A stretch of 64,000 bases of DNA from Nothopassalora personata (Eukaryota; Ascomycota; Dothideomycetes; Mycosphaerellales; Mycosphaerellaceae). Shown piece after piece: positions 1 to 11,882 of the stretch; position 1 is the stretch's first letter; each line of letters opens with the position of its first letter. The notes beneath the pieces were generated by a model that saw only the letters and a program-made list of their open reading frames with translations, was not told the DNA's origin and did not search any database. The DNA lies in NCBI GenBank assembly GCA_033816765.1, contig CM066293.1, positions 248,001-312,000 of the forward strand, written 5' to 3'. Position numbers and translations under genes: made by a program.

Positions 1-1795
1 CACGCCATATACCTTCGACATCGATCTCAGTCCCGACTTGCCCGAGACTTGGATTCCTGGGGTTTGACTAAACAGTGGAGTCACGTCTGAGTCGTCCTTT
101 CAAGGCGTTCCAATAGCCTGATCAAGGAATAAACGTGGCAGCAGACGTGGCAGCACCAACATGGTATCGTTGCGAGGGTCTGACCGCCAAGCCTACCTTT
201 CCGCTACGTTGGCCATCCTGGAGTTATCATCGAGAGATGATAACATGATGCCAGAGTTGTACTCGGACAGTGGCGGAAGTGTTGTTGGTGTCCAGCTCAA
301 ACACGGTCATATGGAGTGTGAAAAGAGATTCGGGTCGGTTAACACACTACCAACACGGGCTGGTGCGGTGGGGCGTTCGCGAACGCGTGGTTGTTGAGCC
401 TAGCCAAGGAAGGAGCCGATAGCATGCCGTGTGTGGCTCAGGGTCGCCGAATGTCGGAGGAGGCCGCAATCAAGTGCTCGAGAGCGATATACAATTCTTA
501 TAGCAGCATTCAAGTAATGCGCACGTCGTTTAGCGGAGAGGATGAGCAGATAGATACATACGCAAGAGCAGCCACACGCTGCTGTTTCCGATCTTCTCCA
601 GGGTTCGACGGCGGGGGAGTGAGTGTTTCTGCGAACGTTTGCTTGGCGGTCGGAAACGTGTGCTTGGTCGTGCTCCTGAACAAGCGATGATTGTTGATTG
701 CTGCGTCTGCCGAGCGTCTTGTGGCGATACCAACAGTATTTGAGTGTTCGTTATCTAGACGCTCTCTTCCAACGAATGTTCGCAACATGCCTCGGATGAT
801 CAGACGCTACGCTGCTTTGGTCTGGCAGAGATAAGGCAGGCACCGTTGACGAATCACGGCAGTGCCGGAGCCAAGACCCTTGACGCTATCTGGGCTTCCC
901 GTCCAATTATAGGCCACTAAACGGTCGCTACGCTGCCGGCCCAACGTTAATCACTTCACCTCATCGTCACTGATAAGGAACATCGGTTGTTTGCATTCCT
1001 TATAGCAAATAGCTAAGCAAATTGCTAATTAGCTAACGCCGTGTTCGCTATGCCACGAGGCGCGTAGTCGCTGGGCACGAAGAGTAGCAGGATGCCAGCC
1101 GGGATAATCGTTGCTGGTGCACGTAACACGGTGAGCAGCGAGCCCAGTCAGAGTGTCAGACGTTCTCTTCTGTTACCAAAACTGGCTCGGGATCAAGCCA
1201 GACACGGTCTCAAGTGTCAAGCAAGGGTCTGGCAATGCTTGAACCGAACAACGATCCTGTCAGCATGTGGAATCGGCGCTGGCCACAAGGATGTGCATGT
1301 CACTGCACATGCTCGGCAACGCTGCCGCAACAAAAGAAACCTGTCCCTAATACTGTAAGCTGGAGAGATCTCTCTGGTGCCACTGCGGCCATGCGAGCCA
1401 AGTAACTCTAAGAGTATCTTTCACGATCTCGGCGCCGGCCAGCATGATAAGGTGATGTGCTGCTAAGGTTCACGCTGTGGGCACATCGTTGGACGTTTCG
1501 GAAGCGCTCGATAAAGACCCGTTGGCCTCCGCTGATGCAGCTCTGAGACCTATCGCCTTGCGTCTGTTTTCTGTCTACATATCATCTACTGTACCTCTCG
1601 TGTGCTTCGTCTGTTTGTCTACGCAGACCGAACCACGAGGCTTATCGCCGACAGCTGCATTCATCCCTTGCAGCACGGTGCTGCCTGACATAGCAACCAG
1701 CGAGGCCCATCAAGTCAACCTCGGGTCCCTTATCCGCGCATCGGCTCTAAAGCGGGCAACACCCACCTACGAACAGCTCGCCAGCAGTTTTCGAC
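1..1795. other. upstream region without convincing gene
   Basis: The short ORFs here lack recognisable motifs and have no consistent coding bias. The right half is the probable promoter and leader of the ammonium transporter and carries GATA boxes (separate entry). A short AT-rich patch with repeated AGCAAAT/AGCTAA words lies near 1003-1037; I assign it no function. Confidence 0.5.
830..1515 (+). promoter_or_regulatory. GATA-factor box cluster upstream of ammonium transporter
   Basis: Four HGATAR words occur in the same orientation: AGATAAG ending at 835, TGATAAG at 971-977, TGATAAG at 1445-1451 and CGATAAA at 1509-1515. HGATAR is the known binding site of AreA/Nit2-type activators, which induce ammonium permease genes when preferred nitrogen is scarce. 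The assignment rests on motif matches and on the identity of the downstream gene; no binding has been shown. Confidence 0.45.
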
Positions 1796-3500
1796 ATGTC
1801 GTACGCCTGGGTCGGGGCGCCGACGCCCTTCAATGGCACAAATCCAGATCTCGGTGGTGATTCGAGTACGATCAACCAATGTTTCGGCATCAAGAAAGTG
1901 AAATTCGCCGTCACGTGCTTGATTGCCGGAACGATGTGAAAGACGAACTGAGACTGACGATGAATCTGCAGACACCGAAAACTTGAACCAATGGTTCAAT
2001 CCTGGCGACCAGGCCTACATCATCGTGGCTTCTGCCATGGTCTTGGTCATGGTGCCGGGTCTCGCCTTCCTGTACTCCGGTCTCGCGCGAAGAAAATCAG
2101 CACTGAGCATGATCTTCGCATGTTTAGGATCCTGCTCGATCATTACATTTCAATGGTACTTCTGGGGATACTCCTTGGCGTTCAGCCAATACGCGACGAA
2201 CGGTTTCATCGGCGACTTGAAGAAATTTGGTCTCATGAACACACTGGCGTTGCCAAGTCCCGGAAGCCCTCTGATCCCGGACCTCCTCTACGCCTTCTAC
2301 CAGATGCAATTCTGCGCAGTCACTGCTGCCATTGTTGTGGGTGCCGTCGCTGAGCGGGGACGTCTTGTTCCTGCTCTGGTGTGGATCTTCTTCTGGGCCA
2401 CTCTCGTCTACTGCCCGATCGCATGCTGGGTATGGAATGTCAACGGATGGGCCTTCACCTGGGGTGTCCTCGACTACGCTGGTGGAGGCCCAGTCGAGAT
2501 CGGCTCCGGAATGTCTGCTCTCGCCTACTCGATGGTTCTCGGACGACGACAAGAGAAGATGATGCTGAACTTCCGACCACACAACGTGTCTCTCATCACT
2601 CTCGGCACCGTTCTCCTCTGGTTCGGATGGTTGGGCTTCAACGGCGGATCTGCGTTCGGTGCCAACCTCCGTGCTGTCATGGCATGCTGGAACTCCAACC
2701 TCACCGCCATGTTCGCTTCCATCACCTGGGTCCTCCTCGATTGGCGTCTCGCCCGAAAATGGTCAATGGTCGGCTGGTGTTCCGGAACGATCTCTGGCCT
2801 CGTTGCTGCCACCCCAGCATCTGGATTCATCACGCCATGGGCATCCGTCGCCCTCGGCATCGTCACTGGCATTGTTGCTAACTTCAGCACAAAGATCAAG
2901 TACTGGATCAAGATTGATGACTCCATGGATGTGTTCGCTGAGCACGGTATCGCTGGTATCGTCGGTCTCTTCTTCAACGGCATCTTCGCGGCACCATACA
3001 TCATTGGTCTCGACGGCGTCAACACTGGTGCTTTCGATGGTGGCTGGATCAACCACAACTGGAAGCAGATGTACATGCAAATTGCTTACATCGCTGCCTG
3101 CAGCGCGTACGCATTCGTTATGAGCGCTATCCTCGCGTACGCCGTCAACTACATCCCAGGTCTCAAGCTCCGTGCTTCTGAAGAGGCTGAGCTTCTCGGT
3201 ATGGACGACGACCAGCTCGGCGAGTTCGCATACGACTACGTTGAGGTCCGTCGTGACTACCTCGCATGGACACCTGCAAGCCACGACCCAGCATCCGACG
3301 AGGCCGCTATCCCAAAGGGCGACCGACATGGCATCCAAGCCCACAGCGATATGCTCGAGGGCAAAGATCCAGCCAGCAGCGAAGGTAGCGACGGCGGCCG
3401 TGATGGTAACGCACACACTGGCATTGGTGGCGACAGACATGGCGTTGCATACGAAGAGATGGAGAAGTCGAGGAGGGAGAAAGAGAACGGCGGTCACTAA
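1796..3500 (+). CDS. ammonium transporter, Mep1/Mep3 type
   Basis: Imports ammonium across the plasma membrane. The model is join(1796..1865, 1972..3500), 532 aa. The 106-base intron has a GTACGA donor, a CTGAC branch and a CTGCAG acceptor. It restores the usual Mep N-terminus (PTPFNGTNP...GGDS followed by the NLNQWF segment), which a start inside the second exon would lose. The Amt signature and about 11 membrane helices are visible (GLAFLYSGLARRKSAL, WFGWLGFNGGSA). The first pore twin-His position is Glu199 (PVEIGSG) and the second is His348 (EHGIAG). This Glu/His pair is known from yeast Mep1 and Mep3, whereas Mep2 sensors keep two His. The cytosolic tail of roughly 90 residues is acidic and glycine-rich. 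GATA boxes upstream suggest nitrogen control. Confidence 0.93.
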
Positions 3501-4909
3501 ATGTGATGTGTGCTTGTTGCATAGAATGCTTTTATTGATATTGTGATACCATGAACAGTACGTTCTTTCTAGGATGGGCCGCTTCAGCAACGATGCAGTG
3601 CGCGAGGTTTGCTGTGTAAACATGTATGACACTGAATAATGGTCGAACAGAAAATTTAGCTGCCTCCGCCCCTTCTCCTCCGTCGTTCTTTACATTCACA
3701 ACACATCTCTGACGCCACGGGCGCCTCCGGGCTACAGACGGCCGAAAGGAAACATCCTTATCAGCAGCAGCAAAAGCGACGTGACGACAAGCCTCTCGCC
3801 AAGCGCCAAGACTCAACGTGCACAGTGGTCGAGTCAGGTCCGCGGGACGACACAGCATTGGCAAAGGTAAGGCATAGCTGACTTGCATACGAACTTCCTG
3901 GTCATTGGTCCCGTGTTCTGAAGTCAGCATGCTGAAAACTACAGGCGTGGTTCCAAGCGAGTAGCGCCGGATGCCTCAGTGCGAGCAGGAAAATGGTTAG
4001 GAGAGGTCCCTGAGGGCTTTGTTTCGACATGATAGCTGAGGGCAATGCTCTGGAGAGTTGGGTTCTGGGAGCCCACTCGAGAGAATACTAATGTAAGGTC
4101 GACGACCAGAAGGATCGAGCTGAATCCATCATTAGAACGATAGAGAAGACCTGGATCTGGTAACGTCTCTGTGGCTCGTGCTCTTTCGCAAGACGATGAA
4201 GGTATCCTGAAAGAGACGCGTTTGCCTCGGGCGCTCCTTCTGACTTCTCCGAAGCGGCGGCTCGCACACAGTCGTGCGTCCAAGCGATACATAGAGCATA
4301 CGAAGATGATGCGGACTACCTTGGATCAACGATCGCCGCTAAGTGCCTGCCGGCAGATTTGCGCCAAAGCTAGAGTCATCTACTACCTCGATCGAGGATG
4401 CTTTCGACTCTACACAGACAAATTGGTACCCGAGATTGGACTCAAGTCCCCTGAAAAGGCCGAAGGGCTCTGATCCAACTCCGAGATGAGGTCCAAGCTC
4501 GTCACAGATCTCGCTTATGACTCCGGCAGCGGAAATAATTAGCGCTGGTCGATCTTGGAGAAATGGATGAAGCTGCATCGCATGGATGAAGTAGTATTCC
4601 GAGCGTTGAATCGTGGTCATACTACCGCCAACGACATTTGTCGTGCCATTCCCAAGCTCTTCGCCATTCGACACGGTGGCTTGCCAAGAGGAAGTCGAGT
4701 GGTAGACTATTAGCATGGCACTGCTCATCCTCAGGAACTGCACCTACGAGCAAGCCGAATGTAGATGGCTTTGGAACCTACCCTGGTGCGGCGCACGTCT
4801 TCGCTGGGTGCCTCTTGATGTTGCAACTCCCAAAGAAGATAGAGAGGATCAGCTTTATGATTGAGGTGAAGAGGTTACTCTGGGAAGGTTCGGCGGTAGA
4901 CATGGAGCA
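3501..4909. other. intergenic region, transporter to rhodopsin-like gene
   Basis: This holds the 3' ends of two convergent genes. A minus-strand open frame at 4339-4743 (134 codons) has a fairly protein-like composition but no motif I recognise, and its flanking frames are broken. At most it is a remnant. I see nothing else. Confidence 0.4.
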
Positions 4910-6477
4910 TTACATGGCCTTATCATTACCATCCTTCGTCTCTACCACAGGCTCGCTATAGATATGAAAGGTCGTCTGTGCAGGCGCAATTCTCGGCCGT
5001 ACACCACCTTTTTTCGACGTCCGTCGACTCGGCACATCAATGGTCTTCAACTCCGACCTCGCAAAGGCTTCGATTGAAGCTGTCGATGCGCGCTTGACTG
5101 CTCTTGAGATCGCTGATTCTTCTGCTAGATCTGTCTCAACCGCTTTCAGGCGATTTAGACTGGCGTGCTGATGGAGCTTCTGCTGCTTAGCCGTGATATA
5201 CATCTCGTATTCTTCCGGCGTTGTGATTGCTGCCACGTCTTCATGAGGTGTATCTTCTGCCAAGGCTTGTGAGGAAGGATATCTTGACTCGCAATAATAG
5301 GCTGAGGACGGTCGCCTTTCCTTGCTGCTTATACACGCTCCGAGATCTTCGTGACATGCTTCGTGAGGATCTAGTCCTCTGGTAGAGGTGCTACCCGATG
5401 CTTCGGTGTCATTCGGCTTGTCGTGTGCATAGTAGCTGATGCTGCTGAAAGAAGTAAAGGTCCGCTTGATGTGATCCCGTAAGTAGTGGCGGAAGAATGC
5501 TCGAAGTGATGGTGCACAGGCGCAGATGATGGCCAAGTGGCATTCCACAATGGACCATACGAAGAGATTGAAGCCGGTCCAGGAGGTGTCGTAAGTATGG
5601 TTAATCTCCCACAGGTAATACGTGCGGCCAATGCCCGCCCCAGTCACCCTGTAAGATGAGTCAGCCAAGACGTCTGTGTAAGTCAAGTCGTGGTACATAC
5701 AGAAACCCCATGGCAAATATAAGCTTCAGGACGACCTTTTGTCTCTTCGATACATCGAGATGATAGTGCCTCAAGATCAAACAAGGCAGTGCCACCGCGT
5801 ATGCATCGGAGAGACAACTCAAGACGCCGCTGGTCACGGTCAAGGCGTCTCCATGGATGCAGGTGAAATCCTTCTCGTAGGTGAAATCATAGCTGAGCCA
5901 ATATGCCGACAGAGGTTGGCACATGTTGCAGTACGTGAGGAACACTGCGAACCCATATGCAGCAGTCACGAAGATCGCGAAGTAAATGGCGTGTAGCGAG
6001 CGCTTATCCAGGCTATCTTTGATCATCCTTCGGTAGAAAAGCAAGACCGATAGCTTCGTCGGGACAGTTGAGAAGATGAACATCAGCTGTGCCGTCCAGC
6101 CAGTCTACCAGACCTGGTCAGCAACCGCAAGTCGGAGATGCTCGTGATGTACGCACTAACGCAGCTCCAACGTAGAGCTGTGGATGAACATCCCAAGTAT
6201 GACGATCTAGATCGTATCTTTCTGTGTTAATCCAAGCTGTTGCGGTAAAGCCTACTGAGAAGAACCAGCCGAAGAAGATCATCAAGTCGTCCAGTCCGAA
6301 TTCTCCCGCCTGCCTCCTTGCTCTGAGGTAGAATCGTGCTGCCAGCAAGACTGTGGCGGCGACCTGCCAAGTCAATGCGAATGCCGGCATCCATCCTCTT
6401 CGTACTGGGTCAACAAAATTTCTCTCTGGCCAAGACGCCAGGATTGACTCCGGGACCTCGTGGAAGTTGCCTGGCAT
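4910..6477 (-). CDS. fungal rhodopsin-like 7-TM integral membrane protein
   Basis: Belongs to the large fungal rhodopsin-domain family (Pfam Fung_rhodopsin); the substrate or ligand is unknown. The model is complement(join(4910..5648, 5701..6104, 6157..6477)), 487 aa. Both introns are 52 bases, with GTGCGT and GTATGT donors, and their phases close exactly. Seven hydrophobic segments are seen: about 30-55, 63-85, 113-136, 148-168, 190-210, 225-250 and 265-290. Family marks are TKLSVLLFYRR after the third helix and ECHLAIICACAPSLR in the seventh. The last ~190 residues form a hydrophilic cytosolic tail rich in Ser, Glu and Lys. Family members are very numerous in plant-associated ascomycetes and their roles are mostly unproven. 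Confidence 0.85.
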
Positions 6478-8335
6478 TTTGAATCTGTGACGCGAGAAGA
6501 AAGCGAATGCTCCAACTGTCCGCGGAAGAAGTACTGCCTAGAAGTGGCAAAGCCGTCCATATGTACTGAAGAGAAACCAGACTTGACGTCTTGTTGACTA
6601 CGAAAACGGAGAAATCGTTCGGGATAGATAGATAGAGAATGGAATGTGGTGGCTCGATTCTAGGAGATCGTACCTATTTTGCGTGGAGGTGCAGGTAGCT
6701 TGTCCCATCATAGTGGGCTTGTTGCTTGTAAGGAGATCCAACGGAGTGGAAGCATGGCGGCAAGCAAATCTGTTCGCGATACCACTGTAGCGGCAAGACT
6801 GCCCAAGTCGAAACAAAGTGAACAAGGTTTGTACATGGAGTCTGAGCAGTAGTCGCGTGCGTGTTGCCGCGCAGCTTGACACTAGCACCTGCTTTGGTCA
6901 TGGAGTGGGTCGAACTCATGGGCTGCATACGGCATCGATGAGCTTATTTGCTTGCGAGCACTTGCGAGGGTTGAGGTGAAGCTCGGATGTCATTTTCAGG
7001 TCAATCTTCTCGCGCATCGGTCGGTTGTCCGATTGCGGTTCCTTGTTTTCGATACAGGCATGATGTCGAAGGCTTGAGACATGGCAACGATGACAGTACA
7101 TATGGCGCCGATACTCCTCGACTGCTCATGTCTGAGTTCGTCGGTATGAGCACCGGTGGCGTTAGCTTCGATACCGTGCATGGTGTGATGGCTGTCAATC
7201 CTGCGCCCGAGGCGAAAGTGGCAGCCAAGCTCTCTTCAAGGATGAGGGCTCATGCATCGGAAACAGGTCGATCCAGTCTGTCGGTATACAACTTGCGATT
7301 TCCGCGTTCGGTCATGGTGCCGCTATCGAGACGCCTGACGAACAGCAGCAAGTAAGCGGGGTCGTATTCCGCGTGATCTGGATAAGAGATGCCATTCTCG
7401 TGCGGTATAGGCTCTCCTACGTAAGTGCTGGAAGGGGGAGAGCTGGAACACAGTCAGTGAAGAACACGAACCTGGCTTTCGTGGTGCATCTCTTGCAGGC
7501 TTCGCATCTTCGTTCGAGTCCGAAAGAAGTAGAGCTTCGATCATGCATGGCTTCAGCCTCTTCGCTTCCCGAGACACATATCGTACAGTGACGTGCGATC
7601 GGTTTCGAGGGATATTGTTCTCGTTGAAGCCGCCGACATGATAACAATGGAGGCGTGTGGTTCTCGTGCTACATTAGATCGAGCTAAGTGTGCATGGGGT
7701 TCATGCAGGTGTAGAGATCTTGCTACCGCTGACGACTGACAGTCTGCTTCTTTCCGTGGGGCAGTGAGATTTGGTAGTGAATCTTGAGGCAAGAAAGAGT
7801 CCGCTGATGAGTGATGTCAGCGATATCATAAAGATGAAGACAGACGTGTGAAGTGAACGCGACTTACTAAAATTCAAATTTCAACGGCTTCGGTCTCGGC
7901 TTCCCAATCCGACATCAAAGACAAGGATGCCGGGTTGCCGATCAAGATCCTAGTCAGCGATGAACACACAAGTCGACTGATAGGCATACCAGAACAATCA
8001 CACGCAGTATCGATCATCTTCCAGCGCCATGGATGAGCACTATCAGGCAACGCCATCCCGCAAGCTCGATCAGCTGAACAGGGATCCAGGATCTTCGACC
8101 AGAACGTCAGACGCTGCAGCTGTGCATATGTACGTCAAGTATCAAGGGCTTGTACCGAAGCGGCAACAGCCAGAGTAGAAGCGCGCTCTTCCAGAACAAT
8201 GAGGACGCCAAGATCCGGATGCAGAATTCGCAGTACAGATCGTGTATCGGTCCCAGCGCGTTGTCCTGGACCACGTTGGACCATGAGAGCGCGGGACTAG
8301 GGATGGTTGCTACTATTTACTGGATCTTTACACGA
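6478..8335. other. intergenic region, nothing recognised
   Basis: Contains the probable promoter of the rhodopsin-like gene on the minus strand. The remaining short ORFs on both strands show no motif, no shared frame and no plausible splice chain. Confidence 0.45.
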
Positions 8336-9240
8336 TTAGACAGACTTTTTCTTCACGGACGTCTTCCACTGAGCTGCCCGCGCCTCTGTTCTTGCGAGAT
8401 GCGCTTCGAAATTCTGCAAGAAACCTTCCACGAGGCGCTTGCGCTCAGGCGACGTATAGGCCGATTGGAACTCGTCTGCCAAAGGTTTGGGGTCATGTTC
8501 AGCGCTTGCATGCCCGGGGCACGCAGACCTTTATCCTTCACCAGAGCGACCAGAGCTTCGGCGTTCGCTCTTTCCTGTAATTAGTCGGCGAGAATGCTCT
8601 GGGTAAGACAGCATCCGGAGTCTAGCAAGGTCCGAAGATGCTCCTCTCATGTTAGTGAAGGTGGGTCGTCAGCCTTAGTCTCGACCTGGCCGCATAGTTT
8701 GACCAGTGGCCATCTCAAGGCGCGGACCAGCGTGGCTGATTGGGCACTCGAGTATTGTGGACCCGGATTGACAACTTTTCGCACCTGCCACCTTTTAGAT
8801 ATGAAGCGAGCAGGTAAAGCTTCTGATCAAAAGCTTCACCTTCGGCAACCGGAAGTCCTCTAGCATTGGCTATCGTGGTGAATGCAACCTCCTTGAATCT
8901 GCGCAGAGCAGGCCCATTGTCATGCCATGCTTGTACGCCAGCGCCGAAACTACCAGGGTACGATCTCTCGAAAGATGTAAAGGGAAGCACATCGCAACGA
9001 GTAGCAGTGCCACCCATGGGGTCCCAGCGGCGGGTTACTTCAACATGAAGCACATCCTCATCGTACGGAACGGCCTCACCCTCGTCGTGCACCTGCTTGG
9101 ATGTCCTGAGTATCTCTGGATATAGCCGATGATCTAGGCTCTGTTCACCAGTCCTGGCGTTGCAGAGGTCGTTTTCGTATCAAGCTAGAGCCCCGTTGCT
9201 TTTGTGACGGGTAGTCGTTGTCGAGAAGTCGTGCCACTGC
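8336..9240 (-). pseudogene. decayed unidentified protein-coding gene
   Basis: Coding-like minus-strand segments run in shifted frames. One frame is open from 9179 to about 8780 and includes VEVTRRWDPMGG and FERSYPGSFGAGVQAW. A frame offset by one base continues through VRKVVNPGPQYSSAQ to a TGA at 8647-8649, then EEHLRTLLDSG. A third segment (ERANAEALVALVKDKG) follows a good CTAAT...TTACAG acceptor near 8576. A fourth (DPKPLADEFQSAYTSPERKR) ends with a TAA at 8336-8338. A further fragment, LLDNDYPSQKQRG, abuts the COG6 stop codon. No start codon is visible. I do not recognise the family. Simple introns do not reconcile the frames, so a pseudogene is more likely than a spliced gene. Confidence 0.5.
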
Positions 9241-9241
9241 T

Positions 9242-11323
9242 TCAGCTGAGCAACACCCTGATCTCGTTCCCTTTCCTCGGGAACACATCTCTCAACCACA
9301 TCACCTCCTCGGAATCACCATTGACCTGCTTCGCCCTCATCTCATCAGCCTGTACCATTAGCGCCTCCATATCCTCAAAGTCCTCGCAGAATCGTTCAGC
9401 CGCTTGATCAATGACTCGTCTAGCTAGGCCCTTATTCTCGAGCTGCGACAGGAACCCTCTCGCGTCCTCAGTAGCAGTAGGCAAGAAAGCGTCCAAGCTC
9501 TGCGCGACAGAGCTCAGCTGACCCGGATCTTTGTAAGCTGTATTGAGGTCCTCAGGTGTCGTGACCTTGTCCACAAGGGGCTTGAGGCCTGATTCGTGTA
9601 GGAACCAGATGTGCATTGCTTCCGCAAGTTCTGCTTCGTGAGCGTCGATTCGTGGTTGGAGGGCGTCGGATAGGTCGGCGAAAGGGTACGTGCTTACCAC
9701 TTCTTTGGTGGCGAAGAGGCAGTTTAGTGCGAAGATGTGGTTGCTAGGACTACGCAGTCGTTTGGTGATGTTCTCGCACCCGGATAGGAAGGGGTCTAGT
9801 GCGACCTGGAGGATTGGCTGGAAGCCTTCAATGCGCTCAGCGCGGTTGCTAGTCGTGATGGAAGTGTCGTAGCTTTTCATGAGGACTTTCAAAGTTGACA
9901 AGGCATCCATGAGAAAATCTGGCGGACTCAGGTCATCCGTGCCGATTGCCAGGTCTGTATGCAGGCTGGCAACATGATCTCTCATGATCGACCTGAAAGA
10001 TCGCATCGCAGTGTCGGCGAGGCGTCGCAGGGTCTCGAGCAGCGACGATCCCTCGCCAAGTAGGTTTGCGAAGACGCTCGTATAGAAAGTGACAAGATTC
10101 GAGATCTTGTATGCTAGCGTTGCGTCATCGTGGCTCTGCACAACTTGCTCTGTCCTTTGCCGGAGCTGTCTGAACACGCCTGTCAAGTCCCTGTCCACGA
10201 GTTCGTTCAACGCTTTGCGTCCATCGAACGGTGTAGCATCGCCAGCTTCATCACGCGACCAAGGCTCGCTCTCAATGCCAGCTTTTATGCTCTTCGCGAT
10301 CTCATCTCCCTCTGAAATAAATAGCACCTCCAGTGCTTCACGCTCGGAAACAGTCGCGGAATGTGCCCACGCGAGCATATCACTTACATAACGAAGAGGA
10401 TCGTGCGCTGACAACTCGATCGCCTTGCCCATAACCGGATGATCTTTGTCGACTGGTGCGCCTGTGAGGGCAGAGTAGAAGTTGTTCGAGAGGATGTGCT
10501 CTCGAGCTTCGGCAAAGAAGTCTAAGCAGTTTTGGAATAGTGTAGGTCGCTCGGCCAGGACTCTAAGAGCTCGTCGAATGGCGCCACTGATCTGAGGATT
10601 TTCCAGATCAAGGGTCTTGAACTCTCGCTGAACCCATCTGTACAACTTTTGGAAAGCAGCATTGAGATGCCTGGAACTCTGCTCGAGAATTTCCAGCCCA
10701 AGCCGTTGATTCTCTGACCCTAGCAAGACTTGACAGTCTTCGTGGATCTTCTTGACCCTGGTCAGGATTCGGAAAAAGTCGTCGTTGACAGGCTCAGCGG
10801 TTGAAGTAAGAGTGGCCAAGTCAGCATCAGACACCACAAAGTGCTTCTTGAAAGCGAGCAGTAGCTGCTGCTTGGTCTCGACTTGCTGCTTGTCTGCTAA
10901 AATGGTCTTGGCCTCATCTAGCATTGGTCCTGTCTCTCGATTCGCGGCATTGATATGCTTCCTCATCTCTGCACAACCGCTGTTGAGGTTGGCAATGGCA
11001 CTTCCAATGCGCTTGAGCTGTTCTGCAACCTGGCCGAAGTCATGCACGATCTCGCCATTGCATTGAATGAGTTCCTCCTGCACGTCGAGACGAAGATTGC
11101 GTCTAGCTTCTGCAGTGTTCTGAAGGCTTCGCTGATCAAGAATGTCAAGAGCATCTCGAAGCTCCAAATCAGCATATGACGCTGAGAGCACGCTTGTGAT
11201 TCTGTTCTGCAGTGCATTGGATCTGCCTGGACCTCCAGTGCTTGGAGTCGTTGGAGATAGCAGAAACGCCCCGTTCTCCGTGAGAGGTGATGCCGACCTG
11301 CCATTGAAGTACGAGTCAGCCAT
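9242..11323 (-). CDS. COG6: conserved oligomeric Golgi complex subunit 6
   Basis: Subunit of the COG tether, which captures retrograde intra-Golgi vesicles and keeps glycosylation enzymes in place; it belongs to the lobe B part of the complex. A single uninterrupted frame encodes 693 aa, the usual size of fungal Cog6. Typical stretches are visible. Near residues 60-110 is RRNLRLDVQEELI followed by DFGQVAEQLKRIG, part of the N-terminal coiled coil. DDFFRILTRVKKIHEDCQVLL lies near 180. HDPLRYVSDMLAWAHSATVSE lies near 320 and is highly conserved in the family. The ATG at 11323 gives a low-complexity Ser/Pro leader, as in relatives. The gene is divergent from NCS-1 and shares a ~560-base intergenic region with it. 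Confidence 0.9.
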   Translation of the reverse strand: MADSYFNGRSASPLTENGAFLLSPTTPSTGGPGRSNALQNRITSVLSASYADLELRDALDILDQRSLQNTAEARRNLRLDVQEELIQCNGEIVHDFGQVAEQLKRIGSAIANLNSGCAEMRKHINAANRETGPMLDEAKTILADKQQVETKQQLLLAFKKHFVVSDADLATLTSTAEPVNDDFFRILTRVKKIHEDCQVLLGSENQRLGLEILEQSSRHLNAAFQKLYRWVQREFKTLDLENPQISGAIRRALRVLAERPTLFQNCLDFFAEAREHILSNNFYSALTGAPVDKDHPVMGKAIELSAHDPLRYVSDMLAWAHSATVSEREALEVLFISEGDEIAKSIKAGIESEPWSRDEAGDATPFDGRKALNELVDRDLTGVFRQLRQRTEQVVQSHDDATLAYKISNLVTFYTSVFANLLGEGSSLLETLRRLADTAMRSFRSIMRDHVASLHTDLAIGTDDLSPPDFLMDALSTLKVLMKSYDTSITTSNRAERIEGFQPILQVALDPFLSGCENITKRLRSPSNHIFALNCLFATKEVVSTYPFADLSDALQPRIDAHEAELAEAMHIWFLHESGLKPLVDKVTTPEDLNTAYKDPGQLSSVAQSLDAFLPTATEDARGFLSQLENKGLARRVIDQAAERFCEDFEDMEALMVQADEMRAKQVNGDSEEVMWLRDVFPRKGNEIRVLLS

Positions 11324-11882
11324 GATGGCTGCTTCTCGTGACGCCTGACGAGGGAGGAGTGGTGAATAGATTTTTGTTCTAGACCGCTACGACGACGTTG
11401 CCAGGAGCAAATGAAGACGCATCGGCCTATGTCTGTTCGAACTTCCGATGCATATGACTAAGCATTTGCCGGTGGTCACATATGTTCATCGTCGGTGCCG
11501 TGAAATTTTCGAAGCCTTGCTCCGGGAACGAACGAGTGTCAGTATGCGGATCACGAGCAACTAGAGCGTAGATATTCTTGACACGACCGACACGAGTGAT
11601 ACGAGACCATCACATAGCATAAGTGTATAAAATCTGGCAGGCGAGCACAGCCACAATGACATGGATCTCGCGGGGTCCTTCCTGGTGGGACACAATGCTG
11701 ATGCGACGCAACTGCGTTAAATAACCTGCCGCCAACTTGGCTAAGACACCCGCCCAACTCACGCAGCACAGCTGGCCGTTTAGCGACCAACACGCAGCCA
11801 AAGTCGCTGTCTTTCCTACACAACTTGCTACCAGCCAAAGCATTGCAGTGTACTACTCGAGCCCGAGAGCAGCCCGCCCGCC
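11324..11882. promoter_or_regulatory. divergent promoter region COG6 / NCS-1
   Basis: This is the only space between the two divergent start codons, so it must contain both promoters and leaders. No TATA box or other motif stands out. The short ORFs in it have no recognisable content. Confidence 0.45.

Noticed and set aside
4339..4743. 134-codon minus-strand ORF between transporter and rhodopsin-like gene
   Set aside because: Composition is protein-like but there is no motif, no splice partner and the flanking frames are broken; not listed as a gene.
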